Virus record (IMG/VR): IMGVR_UViG_3300023087_000099
Span: 1-24,276 of that record
Length of the DNA stretch: 24,276 bases
Strand: one strand, 5' to 3'
Source: a virus
Positions 1 through 7,475 of the stretch are shown in pieces. The position numbers were made by a program, and so were the translations under genes. Position 1 is the stretch's first letter, and every line of letters begins with the position of its first letter. The notes beneath the pieces were generated by a model, which was not told the origin of the DNA, did no database searches, and saw nothing but the letters and a program-made list of their open reading frames with translations.

Positions 1-495
1 ATCTGATGAAAAAGCATCGATACGATAAAGGTAATAACAATGGTCGGCAGGAACTGAAAAATGAGATGCTTGATTTCTTCCATCACCAACTCTAATACCT
101 GCATACTTTTCTGTTTTACCAGCATTTTGTACTGTAATTAAACCAACATTTTCAATTCCACTTGTTAATATAACATCATTAATTCTTAAGAATGAATTAT
201 CTGTGACTACATCTCCACCACCAACAAGTGTGACTGTTTCTGTTAAAACATTCCAATTAGCATCTAAACCTTTAATTAATAAACTCTTGCCGTCGTCACT
301 ACCACTTGCTGATGTGACAGTTAATGGAATCGCGCTCGAAGGAAATAATAAATCAGTAGCAGCAAATTCCCACACTACTCTGAATGTTGTATCTGCAGCC
401 TCTTGATAACCAAAGATATTTTTTACTTCAGCACCTTTAATTAATCCACGTGATGCGTTTAAATATGTATCTTCAGTTGGATAATATTTAGCCAT
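1..495 (-). CDS. Virion structural protein, N-terminal part (runs off left edge)
   Basis: The ATG at 495 opens a frame of 165 codons with no stop before base 1, so the C-terminal part is missing. The N terminus (MAKYYPTEDTYLNASRGLIKG) is followed by beta-rich, Thr/Gly-rich sequence such as ISGLD-like 'IKGLDANWN' and 'ETVTLVGGG', with one Cys. This composition is typical of structural proteins in marine T4-like phages. The stop codon of the upstream 411-residue gene lies directly against this ATG, so the two are probably co-transcribed and translationally linked. Both would be read from the late promoter at 2750-2757, which fits a virion role. I cannot tell which virion part it belongs to. Confidence 0.7.
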   Translation of the reverse strand, partial: MAKYYPTEDTYLNASRGLIKGAEVKNIFGYQEAADTTFRVVWEFAATDLLFPSSAIPLTVTSASGSDDGKSLLIKGLDANWNVLTETVTLVGGGDVVTDNSFLRINDVILTSGIENVGLITVQNAGKTEKYAGIRVGDGRNQASHFSVPADHCYYLYRIDAFSSD

Positions 496-1731
496 TTACT
501 TTTGCCAGCCTTTAATGTATTCTGTTGAGAAATTTGCTTTACTGAATTCGAGACGATCAACAAGTTTCAATGAGTTTTTACCAAGGTGATCGATCGCAAC
601 AAATCCCTCCTGGCCAGTTGCTACAAACCCCGTTTTAGTTTTAAGTAACGTGGTTAAACCTTCAACAGTGTTAAGCTTTTCAATCACTATATGTTTTGCA
701 TCGACCAATAGATTATATAGGGTGAACACTTTCTCAAGTTCTCTTAGATTGCGCTTGGTAAAGATTTTAAGCGCTGCATCTCGATTTTTAATTTGTGCGT
801 CTTTCCCTCGTTGTGATTTTTTACTGTCGATTTGAGATTGATAAAACTCTTCAAGCTCACGTTGAAGTTCGATAACAAAGCCCGAAGCATCACCAATACG
901 TGAACCTTCGCGGACTTTCTTGTTAATAAAGACATTGAGCCTTGCATTAAGTGGATCAGCACTCAGGCTGTTCAACACTTTAGCGTTAATTGTTCTAAAC
1001 AATCTACCCGCCTGAGCAAGAAGCTCTGTGAATTCTGCTGTTTCTGTACCCGTGAATGTAGCTGTACCAGCCCTATCTTCGAATGTTGCGTCTACCGCCC
1101 AGACTGACGGGGTGGCTTGGAGACTTGGGACAATCGCCTTTCCAAAACTTGCTTGCATTGACTCAAAGTCTGATCCTCTGTACGTTGTGTGCCAAACCAC
1201 ACCGATTTTGGATCGTTTAATTTGTTTAGCGAGATCGCTTTTTGCTGGTATCGCATAAACAATCGTATTAGGATGGAAAGTAATATACGATTCTCCATCA
1301 ATAGTTTCCGTTTGTATATCTTCTGACGTATAGAGGAAATCACCTTGTATTACTCCTTCACTAATTCCAAGCTTTGAAAGCTCAGCAAGGGCTACCTTGA
1401 ACTTAGCGTTAAGGTCACCCGACAAATCATTATCAATCTCTGCATTCGTTTTATAAATTTTTGGAGTTTTATTGAATACACCTTTTTTAGCGACAAAGAA
1501 TTTACCGTCACTAGGATCAATACCCGCGAAGATGGCAGGTGCACCATCCCACTTTACAGTAATAGTCATTGGTGCCGAAGCATTACCAGACAGCATATCA
1601 CGAAGAGCACGTAAATAATTAATGACGTTTCGAGTTCCTTTTACTCCGCCATCAATAACCGCGTCTTCGAGATGCGTCATGTGCAGGTTTTTACCTGCCG
1701 CTTCTTCGAGATATTGCTTAAACTTAATCAT
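496..1731 (-). CDS. Nucleotidyltransferase/ligase-like protein with capsid-targeting-like N terminus
   Basis: 411 residues. Several short motifs appear in the order seen in covalent nucleotidyltransferases (DNA/RNA ligases): KWDGA at 60-64 (motif I, KxDG), FFVAKKG at 78-84 (like motif Ia), VIQGDFLY at 127-134 (like motif III), EGFVAI at 375-380 (like motif IV) and LKLVDR at 388-393 (like motif V). About 190 residues, partly helical and charged, separate the last two from the first three, which is longer than in small RNA ligases. I recall this as a protein family of unknown function in marine myophages. The ligase relationship is my inference. The first ten residues, MIKFKQYLEE, match the T4 internal-protein capsid-targeting pattern ending in LxE. 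Its ATG overlaps the upstream stop (ATGA at 1728-1731) and no good ribosome site is visible, so translation is probably coupled. Confidence 0.75.
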   Translation of the reverse strand: MIKFKQYLEEAAGKNLHMTHLEDAVIDGGVKGTRNVINYLRALRDMLSGNASAPMTITVKWDGAPAIFAGIDPSDGKFFVAKKGVFNKTPKIYKTNAEIDNDLSGDLNAKFKVALAELSKLGISEGVIQGDFLYTSEDIQTETIDGESYITFHPNTIVYAIPAKSDLAKQIKRSKIGVVWHTTYRGSDFESMQASFGKAIVPSLQATPSVWAVDATFEDRAGTATFTGTETAEFTELLAQAGRLFRTINAKVLNSLSADPLNARLNVFINKKVREGSRIGDASGFVIELQRELEEFYQSQIDSKKSQRGKDAQIKNRDAALKIFTKRNLRELEKVFTLYNLLVDAKHIVIEKLNTVEGLTTLLKTKTGFVATGQEGFVAIDHLGKNSLKLVDRLEFSKANFSTEYIKGWQK

Positions 1732-2717
1732 ATGAGTTTCGCTGTTTTAGCCGCCTTTGCTCGTGGGAATACACCAATACGCGCGTTCTCAATAAATTCA
1801 CCGGCGACTCGAGCACCTCTGTCACCAGTATAGCGTGCATAATAGATAGGCTCATATCCACCTTCATCGAGTGGATCACCGTTCGTTCCTTTGTGAGAAG
1901 AAACAATTTCATAAACGGCGTTGCCCGGAAGCTTCTTCAGCTTCATCGAGCCCTGATGGAATTCGTCAACATTCTCGTGGCCGGGTTCTGTTCCATAAGA
2001 TGTTCCATATACTGACATGTTAATAATTGATAAATCATTACATGGACGATAAACAGAAACACCGCGATCTAAACCATTTGGATACAATGCTTTCAAATCT
2101 TTTACAAACTGCTGTACTTCTGCGTTATCTTTAAATGCGGAGTCAGAAAGACCACCGTACTGCTGGAATTGAGTAGGCTTGGTCCCATCTTTATGAGAAA
2201 GCCAAGCAACTTCTTTACCCTTCGAGTCGATAATCGAGAAATCAGACTTTGGTGCACGCCTTCCCTTCTGAGGAGTTGAGATAATACCCATGCACTCGAC
2301 TTCTCTATTATTAATAGCAAGAGTAATGATAGGTTGATTTTCTGCAGCGAATGCTTTGTCGAGCTCTTTTGTAAAGTTTTTCAAATGAGCATCTTCGGCA
2401 GCCGTACCTGACCCAGCACCTTTACCACCAAACTCTGGTGTCTTTAAAAATTCTTTTGAATAATTTACGCGAGTAGATCGACGAGTAGAAACATCGGTTG
2501 CTTTGAAAGTATCTTTATAGCCACGCTTCTGCATGCCCTGTTCGATGTCATCAATATGTGTTTTGTCAATAACAACGGCGCCCTTCTTAGTCATGAAGGG
2601 TTCACCGTCCTTTACCTTATTGATAAACACTTGAGTACGAGCTCCACCTCGCTTTGTGAGATCTGAGTGTTTGAGATCAACATAAAGCTCATTGAGGAAT
2701 TGCTTGAAGCGTATCAT
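1728..2717 (-). CDS. PD-(D/E)XK nuclease-like protein with capsid-targeting-like N terminus
   Basis: 329 residues, first gene after the late promoter at 2750-2757, with ribosome site AAGGGAAG just before the ATG. Residues 156-192 contain PKSDF (D159), then 14 residues later S174-H-K176-DG and FQQYGGLSD at 184-192. A Glu lies upstream at 109 in AAEDAHL. Asp followed by a short spacer and S/ExK is the layout of PD-(D/E)XK nucleases, so a DNA-cleaving role is plausible but inferred. The N terminus MIRFKQFLNE matches the T4 internal-protein leader MKTYQEFIAE position by position and ends in LxE, the T4 prohead-protease signal. The downstream 411-residue gene overlaps it by 4 bp. Alternative: a DNA-binding or toxin-like internal protein. 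Confidence 0.65.
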   Translation of the reverse strand: MIRFKQFLNELYVDLKHSDLTKRGGARTQVFINKVKDGEPFMTKKGAVVIDKTHIDDIEQGMQKRGYKDTFKATDVSTRRSTRVNYSKEFLKTPEFGGKGAGSGTAAEDAHLKNFTKELDKAFAAENQPIITLAINNREVECMGIISTPQKGRRAPKSDFSIIDSKGKEVAWLSHKDGTKPTQFQQYGGLSDSAFKDNAEVQQFVKDLKALYPNGLDRGVSVYRPCNDLSIINMSVYGTSYGTEPGHENVDEFHQGSMKLKKLPGNAVYEIVSSHKGTNGDPLDEGGYEPIYYARYTGDRGARVAGEFIENARIGVFPRAKAAKTAKLI

Positions 2718-2749
2718 TATCTTCCCTTGTTATAATTAGACTTCTTGCC

Positions 2750-2757
2750 TATTTATA
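2750..2757 (-). promoter_or_regulatory. T4-type late promoter, perfect TATAAATA
   Basis: The minus strand reads TATAAATA, the exact T4 late -10 box recognised by the gp55 sigma factor with gp33 and the clamp. It lies in the 43-bp gap after gene 41 and 32 bp upstream of the 329-residue gene, which gives a leader of about 25 nt containing AAGGGAAG. It is placed to switch on the operon 2717-1 late. Confidence 0.85.
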
Positions 2758-2760
2758 ATT

Positions 2761-4200
2761 TTACCTCAGCTCTACTGAATCGTCAAATACACCTCGTCGT
2801 CTTTTTCCTCTCAAGCTTTGACCAATGTCGGTTTTATCGAATACTGGAGAATCGTCTTGCGGTCTTCCTCCACTATTGTTGCCGCCACCATTACCATCAA
2901 TGTTAATGTTCTGCTGTGCACTTTCTTCTAGGTCATAAATTTTCATTTTAGAACGATCAATACCAACAAGGAATCGACGATAGTAGCCAAGGTCACCCCA
3001 CCGATTTTTGAGCTGCTTAAGCATTACCTGCCCAAGGTCGTCAAGTGCTTCAGAAGTTACGATTCCAAGAATGCAATCAGCAGTGTGAGTGATACCCATA
3101 GACTCAGAGGTATTGGTGAGATCCACATCAGAGTTGCCGTAGCCGTCACGATTAAACTGAGAACTAGTAACAACGGCACAATTAAATTCCATAGCGAGAC
3201 CACGTATTTCCTCCGCAATTGATTTGACAAGTGTGTATGAATTGGCAGCTGCAGCGCCACGGACACGAGAGGATGCACAGATGTTGAGGTAATCAACAAA
3301 CACCACGTCAGGTACAAAGCCCTTCTTCATTCGTAATTCATTTAGAAGATGCCGAAAATGACCAGCATGTGCCGATCCAGTCGGATATTCCTTAATCACC
3401 AGTTTACCCGGTGTCTTGGTCTTATATCGACCCATTCTTTTTTCATAAACGTCTCGTGGACACTCACCAAGTTCATCTAGTGTGATATCCATGATATTGG
3501 CATCAATACGTCTACCAATTTCTTCTTCAGCCATTTCCATGGTGATATACAACACATTCTTGCCATACATCAAATGGTTGGCTGCAAAGTGACATTTCAA
3601 AAGAGATTTACCACCACCAGTAGTGGCAAGTAGTACAGTCATTGATTTCCGAGGTAGCCCACCCTTGGTGATCTTGTTCAAAATATCGATATCAAACGGA
3701 ATTCTTTCTTCCTTTCGATGATAGTATTCATATCGATCTTCAAACTCTTCAAGGAAGTCGTGACCAACACTAGAATCAAAGTTGATTCCTAGCGAATCAG
3801 ATAAGATTTTTGGTATCGATCCCTTATCGTTTTCTTTATCTTGGCCATCAAGAATCAGAATCGCCTTACGGATTGAATTGTATAGGTCTTTATCTTGGCA
3901 AAATTTCTCTGTTTCAGCAATCAAAAATTCATTGCTGGTATCCTTGTCGACCTCTAATTGATCGACAGCTTGCATTACATTCGTATAAGTGTCTTCGTTT
4001 AAATCTTTTCTTTTATCGATGCTGAGTTTAAGAGCCTCCACTGAGGGAGGCTCCTTGTATTGCTCAACATAATCAACAAACGTTGAAAAGATTTTTTGAA
4101 GAGAGATTTCGTCGAAATAATCTTCCTTAATATAGGGATATACCTTACGGTAGTAGTCCCCATTAAGAATCAAATTCGACAGTATCGTCTTCTCTAACAT
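2761..4200 (-). CDS. 41: Replicative DNA helicase, T4 gp41-like (DnaB family)
   Basis: 479 residues from the ATG at 4200; a TTG two codons upstream is in frame but less likely. The N-terminal helical domain (1-145) is followed by a RecA-like ATPase with Walker A ATTGGGKS at 192-199. The later motif SSQFNRDG followed by a nucleotide-sensing segment fits DnaB-type helicases. It unwinds DNA 5'-3' on the lagging strand as a hexamer, loaded by gp59 and working with primase. The tail is Gly/Asn-rich and disordered-looking. It overlaps the end of uvsX and has its own promoter inside uvsX (4358-4387). The length is close to T4 gp41 (475 residues). Confidence 0.95.
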   Translation of the reverse strand: MLEKTILSNLILNGDYYRKVYPYIKEDYFDEISLQKIFSTFVDYVEQYKEPPSVEALKLSIDKRKDLNEDTYTNVMQAVDQLEVDKDTSNEFLIAETEKFCQDKDLYNSIRKAILILDGQDKENDKGSIPKILSDSLGINFDSSVGHDFLEEFEDRYEYYHRKEERIPFDIDILNKITKGGLPRKSMTVLLATTGGGKSLLKCHFAANHLMYGKNVLYITMEMAEEEIGRRIDANIMDITLDELGECPRDVYEKRMGRYKTKTPGKLVIKEYPTGSAHAGHFRHLLNELRMKKGFVPDVVFVDYLNICASSRVRGAAAANSYTLVKSIAEEIRGLAMEFNCAVVTSSQFNRDGYGNSDVDLTNTSESMGITHTADCILGIVTSEALDDLGQVMLKQLKNRWGDLGYYRRFLVGIDRSKMKIYDLEESAQQNINIDGNGGGNNSGGRPQDDSPVFDKTDIGQSLRGKRRRGVFDDSVELR

Positions 4201-5227
4201 CCTCAACCTCGTCAGCCATTAGTAGTTTAAATTTACGTTCAACGAATTCATTGAATCGGGGATCCGCAACCAGACCTTCGAAAAATTCATCATCAGTCTC
4301 AATGTCTTTAGCGCGTTTCTTAGGTTCAATGATTTCACCAGTATCCATATCTACCTTATTATACCATCCTTGATTGGCCTTTGTCAAGTGCCCAGATTCA
4401 AGTGCGAGATCAAAAAGGGAAGACCATTTCTGAATGCCGGTATCGTATAGTACCTTGAATGGAAGTTTTGATTTCTCTTTTACATAGCGAGATTTTTCAA
4501 TGTTGATCGTAAATTTAAATCCAGCAAGGTCGGTACCATCTTTCTCTTGTGCCTTTGAGATAATAAAAATCTGATTGGCAGAATAGTAGATGCCCGTACC
4601 ACCGGATACGATATTTTTCGGGAACAAGCCAATCTCTTTATAGGTATGATTGATTGCAACCAATGGAATGTCTTTTCCGGTAAGTTTGGGTGTGACGATG
4701 CGGAAGAGTGATTTCAATTGTTTTGCCCGAGACATATCGGCAACTGATTTCTCATTTTCAGCATCTTCGACCTCTTTACGAGAAGCAAGGTTACCGACAG
4801 AGTCGATCATAATAAAAACTTTATCACCCTTATCAATCTCGTTCAATCGCTTAGTCAAATCAAATTTGAGTTGTTCAACGTCTTCGATTGGGATGTGTAG
4901 AACACGATTTGTATCGATGCCGATTCCTTCTAGGTATTCAGGTGTAATACCATATTCAGAATCATACAGCATCGCAATGCCGTCATCGTATTTCTTTAGA
5001 TATGCTTTCATGCAATAGAGTGACAAAAGAGTTTTGAAACTCTTTGATTCACCAGCAATCACGGTCAAACCAGGGATCAGACCACCCTTGAGTGAACCAC
5101 TGAAAGCAATATTCACAATTGGCAACTCTGTCTGGATAGGATCTTTCTCATTGAAGAATGTGCTCTTCGACAAGATAGATGAACCCTTGACAGAACCTGC
5201 CTTGAGCATTTTATCAAGCAGACTCAT
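4163..5227 (-). CDS. uvsX: UvsX recombinase (RecA family)
   Basis: 354 residues. Walker A is GESKSFKT at 59-66, and a hydrophobic strand ending in Asp (VFIMIDSVG) forms Walker B. The acidic C-terminal tail (EDVREDDTVEFDS) is typical of UvsX. It coats single-stranded DNA and promotes strand exchange in recombination-dependent replication and repair; UvsY, encoded at 22744, loads it over gp32. The ATG at 5227 directly follows the stop of the 92-residue gene. Its 3' end overlaps the gene 41 start by 38 bp and also carries a promoter for gene 41. Confidence 0.95.
   Translation of the reverse strand: MSLLDKMLKAGSVKGSSILSKSTFFNEKDPIQTELPIVNIAFSGSLKGGLIPGLTVIAGESKSFKTLLSLYCMKAYLKKYDDGIAMLYDSEYGITPEYLEGIGIDTNRVLHIPIEDVEQLKFDLTKRLNEIDKGDKVFIMIDSVGNLASRKEVEDAENEKSVADMSRAKQLKSLFRIVTPKLTGKDIPLVAINHTYKEIGLFPKNIVSGGTGIYYSANQIFIISKAQEKDGTDLAGFKFTINIEKSRYVKEKSKLPFKVLYDTGIQKWSSLFDLALESGHLTKANQGWYNKVDMDTGEIIEPKKRAKDIETDDEFFEGLVADPRFNEFVERKFKLLMADEVEDVREDDTVEFDS
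4358..4387 (-). promoter_or_regulatory. Sigma70 promoter inside uvsX (TTGACA-18-TATAAT)
   Basis: On the minus strand both hexamers are perfect, with an 18-bp spacer. It lies inside the uvsX coding sequence, about 155 bp upstream of the gene 41 ATG, and would give gene 41 extra early transcription. It could be chance in coding DNA, but two perfect hexamers at an allowed spacing rarely arise that way. Confidence 0.6.
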
Positions 5228-5228
5228 A

Positions 5229-5507
5229 TTATTCTCCCTTCAGAATTTGATATAGCTTATCTGCAAAGGCATCAAGTTTATCATAACGGTCAGGCCAATA
5301 GATATAATCTTTCTCGGGATTAGCCTTAAGATTATTCAGCAGAGGCATGACGGCATCATAGATAAGTTGAGCTTTGGCTGCATTCGATTCAGCAGATGCA
5401 CTGGTTGATTCAGCGACTGCTTTTGCCTCACGAACTACATCGAGTTCATCAGCATCGACTGCGGTAAAGCCAAAATCAAAATCAAGTATAGTTTCTTGTT
5501 TATCCAT
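5229..5507 (-). CDS. Small conserved phage protein between genes 32 and uvsX
   Basis: 92 residues. The acidic N terminus contains LDFDFGFTAVDADEL, then an Ala/Ser/Glu-rich helix (about 25-55), then a conserved-looking NPEKDYIYWPDRYDKL segment and a final helix. I recall similar proteins in the same place in other marine T4-like phages, but no function is established to my knowledge. GGAG precedes the ATG by 7 nt. Position between the ssDNA-binding protein and the recombinase suggests a replication or recombination accessory role, which is inference. Confidence 0.85.
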   Translation of the reverse strand: MDKQETILDFDFGFTAVDADELDVVREAKAVAESTSASAESNAAKAQLIYDAVMPLLNNLKANPEKDYIYWPDRYDKLDAFADKLYQILKGE

Positions 5508-5528
5508 ACGGATCTCCGTTATTGATGT

Positions 5529-5546
5529 GGGGGCCCGAAGACCCCC
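5529..5546 (-). terminator. Very stable UUCG-tetraloop hairpin after gene 32
   Basis: On the minus strand the sequence folds as GGGGGUC-UUCG-GGCCCCC, with one G-U pair and a canonical C(UUCG)G loop. It sits in the 54-bp gap after the gene 32 stop. No U-run follows, so it may stabilise the gene 32 mRNA 3' end or reduce downstream transcription rather than act as a full terminator. Confidence 0.6.
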
Positions 5547-5561
5547 GACGAATTAGTTATC

Positions 5562-6491
5562 TTATCCTCGTGCAAGTTCTTTAAAGATAGACAGGTCGTC
5601 GTCATCATCAGTAACAGAGTTATCTTCAGAAACAGCAGGAGCTTCTGCAAAGGTAGGCTCTGGAGCCACTTGAGCAAAAGATTTGCCTAGATCAAGATCA
5701 TCTGATTCTTCCATGGGTGAAGCCGCAACCGGTTCATCTGCGGTGAGATCAAGTACTCGGTAGAGCTTGGTCTTCAATTCAGCATATGATTTGAAGTTCT
5801 TAGGATCAATCACTTCATTAAGAGAGTGCTCTTGAGTCCATACGCTTTCCATTTCAGAGTCGTCATCAAAGAGAGGTGCCGGAGCATCAAACTCAGATTT
5901 GTCATAGTTGGGGTAACCTTCGAACTGTCGAATCTTCAGTCGGAAGTTTGCACCCTCCCATAGATCAAAAGGATTTACGGGATCTTCATCTTCGAAGCTA
6001 GGATTCATCAAATCATTCAGCTTGTCGAAAATCTTCTTGCCGAACTGATAAAGGAATACCTTGCCTTCGTTTTCGGGATTCGCAGAATCCTTTACAACGT
6101 AGATGTTGGAGATATACTTGAGTCGACGCTTCTGCTTACGAGCCTGTTCTTTGTCAGCCTCGACACCAGAATTCCAGAGTTTAGAGTTGAACTCAGATAC
6201 TGGATCATCTTGGTTGAGAGTGGTCAGAGAGTTTTCGATATACCAAAGACCAGTGGGGCCTTGGAAACCGTGATCCCAAATTCGCACGAACGGCATTTCT
6301 TCACCGGAAGGTGCGGGCAGGAAACGAATGATTGCGAAACCATTGCCAGCCTTGTCCTTCGTAGGCTTCCAAAATTTGCCTTCGTTTGGATCGGAGTAAG
6401 TCTTAGATGAGATTTTTTCAAGCTGCTGATTGAGCTTGTCGAGTGATTTACTGCGGTTCTTTTTGAGCGCTGCAAAATCTGTAGGTGCCAT
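5562..6491 (-). CDS. 32: Single-stranded DNA-binding protein, T4 gp32-like
   Basis: 309 residues from the ATG at 6491, chosen because AAGGAGA lies 7 nt upstream; the longer frame to 6539 has no such site. The N terminus LKKNRSKSLDKL is the basic cooperativity segment, the OB-fold core covers about 35-240, and the tail is Asp/Glu-rich (DDDDDLSIFKELARG), as needed to bind UvsX, gp59 and polymerase. The core has no Cys, so the zinc site of T4 gp32 is absent. Promoter 6618-6645 inside gene 59 gives gene 32 separate expression. A UUCG hairpin follows the stop. Confidence 0.95.
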   Translation of the reverse strand: MAPTDFAALKKNRSKSLDKLNQQLEKISSKTYSDPNEGKFWKPTKDKAGNGFAIIRFLPAPSGEEMPFVRIWDHGFQGPTGLWYIENSLTTLNQDDPVSEFNSKLWNSGVEADKEQARKQKRRLKYISNIYVVKDSANPENEGKVFLYQFGKKIFDKLNDLMNPSFEDEDPVNPFDLWEGANFRLKIRQFEGYPNYDKSEFDAPAPLFDDDSEMESVWTQEHSLNEVIDPKNFKSYAELKTKLYRVLDLTADEPVAASPMEESDDLDLGKSFAQVAPEPTFAEAPAVSEDNSVTDDDDDLSIFKELARG

Positions 6492-6535
6492 ATTAGTTTC
6501 TCCTTGTATAGCGTTATATGTGCGATGTATTATCA

Positions 6536-7138
6536 TCAACCAAAATGTTCGCGGACAATGTCTTTGAACTTCTTTTCATCAATTACTAGAAAGGGTCTGT
6601 ACTTTCTAGCAGTTCTTATTATATCACGCGAGACTATTTTGTCAACCAATTTTTTATCCCAATAATCAAAAATATTTGCAAAGTGAACCAGAAGAGTAAA
6701 AGTCTCTAATGAGATCTGCTTTCGCAAATATGTAGTCATCACAATTGGATGTTGGCCATCGTGTGATACAAAGTTTGCCTGATAACTATCATCAAGCAAT
6801 TTTAGATCGGATTTGAACGTATAGGAAAGTGATTCCTGCTTCTTTTTCCAATCTGTATACACCCGTTCACCTTCGTGTTCGAGTATATCTTTCACCCAAA
6901 TGTTAGGTTTGACTAACATATTGGATAGAATTCTATTTATATAGTCTTCTTTCTGTGCTAATTTCGCAAAGAAAAATGCATCATTTCGGGCTCTAAAGGA
7001 ATCCATAGATGCTCTGACCTTACCGTTATACTTATGGTAGTCATACCCATCTGTGGTAAAATGTTTCTTTAAAGCAAGATATTTTACATACGCCTCAAAT
7101 GAGGTCTCATTCACATAAGTCGGTGATGTTGGGCTCAT
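6536..7138 (-). CDS. 59: Helicase loader, T4 gp59-like
   Basis: 200 residues, mostly alpha-helical and basic, close to the 217 of T4 gp59. It lies between genes 33 and 32 as in T4. The motif FEAYVKYLALKKHF near the N terminus and the pattern of aromatic and basic residues fit gp59. It brings gp41 helicase onto gp32-coated forked DNA. It overlaps gene 33 by 32 bp, suggesting coupled translation, and its 3' part carries the promoter for gene 32. Identification rests on synteny plus general sequence character. Confidence 0.85.
   Translation of the reverse strand: MSPTSPTYVNETSFEAYVKYLALKKHFTTDGYDYHKYNGKVRASMDSFRARNDAFFFAKLAQKEDYINRILSNMLVKPNIWVKDILEHEGERVYTDWKKKQESLSYTFKSDLKLLDDSYQANFVSHDGQHPIVMTTYLRKQISLETFTLLVHFANIFDYWDKKLVDKIVSRDIIRTARKYRPFLVIDEKKFKDIVREHFG
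6618..6645 (-). promoter_or_regulatory. Sigma70 promoter inside gene 59 for gene 32 (TTGACA-16-TATAAT)
   Basis: Perfect -35 and -10 hexamers on the minus strand with a 16-bp spacer that ends in TGA, giving an extended -10. It lies near the 3' end of gene 59, about 127 bp before the gene 32 ATG. T4 gene 32 likewise has promoters within the upstream genes. Confidence 0.7.
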
Positions 7139-7346
7139 CTCGTTTCACCATTTTCAAATCTACTGCTTCAGTTCGTACTTTCTCTTTTAAGATAGAGGAT
7201 TTCTTAACGATATCTGCGATTGACTCAATCTCTAGGTTGTTCTTTTCTGCGTAATGAACTAGTGCATCAATGTAAGGTACACCATCAGCAATCATCTTAG
7301 ATATTTCGTGGTGAATTTTTTCGGGCGTCATTTTCACGACAGACAT
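7107..7346 (-). CDS. 33: Late transcription coactivator, T4 gp33-like
   Basis: 79 residues from the ATG at 7346. AGGAGG lies 5 nt upstream; an in-frame TTG at 7349 is less likely. The helical sequence (MTPEKIHHEI, YAEKNNLEIESIADIV, SSILKEKVRTEAVDLKMVK) resembles gp33 of marine T4-like phages. The gene order 33-59-32 is that of T4. gp33 bridges host RNA polymerase and the sliding clamp so that gp55 polymerase can fire TATAAATA promoters, of which this window has at least five. Shorter than T4 gp33 (112 residues). Confidence 0.8.
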   Translation of the reverse strand: MSVVKMTPEKIHHEISKMIADGVPYIDALVHYAEKNNLEIESIADIVKKSSILKEKVRTEAVDLKMVKRDEPNITDLCE

Positions 7347-7374
7347 CAAAACCTCCTATAGTAAATGAATGATT

Positions 7375-7403
7375 ATTATATCAGGTTTTATGGCATTTGT
7401 CAA
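7375..7403 (-). promoter_or_regulatory. Early sigma70 promoter for the 33-59-32-uvsX-41 operon
   Basis: The minus strand reads TTGACA, 17 bp ending in TGA, TATAAT: both hexamers perfect, plus an extended -10. The start would be near 7368, giving a leader of about 20 nt with AGGAGG before gene 33. The U-run of the terminator lies directly upstream. Confidence 0.9.
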
Positions 7404-7411
7404 CCATAAAA

Positions 7412-7439
7412 AACGGCCTGACCAAACGATCAGACCGTT
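7412..7439 (-). terminator. Intrinsic terminator closing the bilin/exported-protein operon
   Basis: On the minus strand AACGG-t-CTGA pairs with TCAG-g-CCGTT around an 8-nt loop, followed at once by a run of T. This is a rho-independent terminator for transcription arriving from the 7476-9999 operon. It keeps that transcript out of the replication operon. Confidence 0.85.
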
Positions 7440-7440
7440 C

Positions 7441-7469
7441 ATTATAATACATTACCCGTATTATGTCAA
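7441..7469 (-). promoter_or_regulatory. Second early promoter, initiating inside the terminator stem
   Basis: The minus strand reads TTGACA, 17 bp, TATAAT, all perfect. Predicted initiation is near 7434, inside the first arm of the terminator at 7412-7439, so its own RNA cannot form the full stem. It is in tandem with the promoter at 7375-7403. Confidence 0.8.
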
Positions 7470-7475
7470 CCTATA

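Noticed and set aside
4650-5018. 122-codon plus-strand frame opposite uvsX
   Set aside because: It is a Ser/Arg-rich shadow of uvsX with no ribosome site or family character.
6934-6941. Perfect TATAAATA on the minus strand inside gene 59
   Set aside because: It lies about 440 bp from the next gene start and within coding sequence. T4 gene 32 does have late transcripts, so it may be real, but nothing here distinguishes it from chance.
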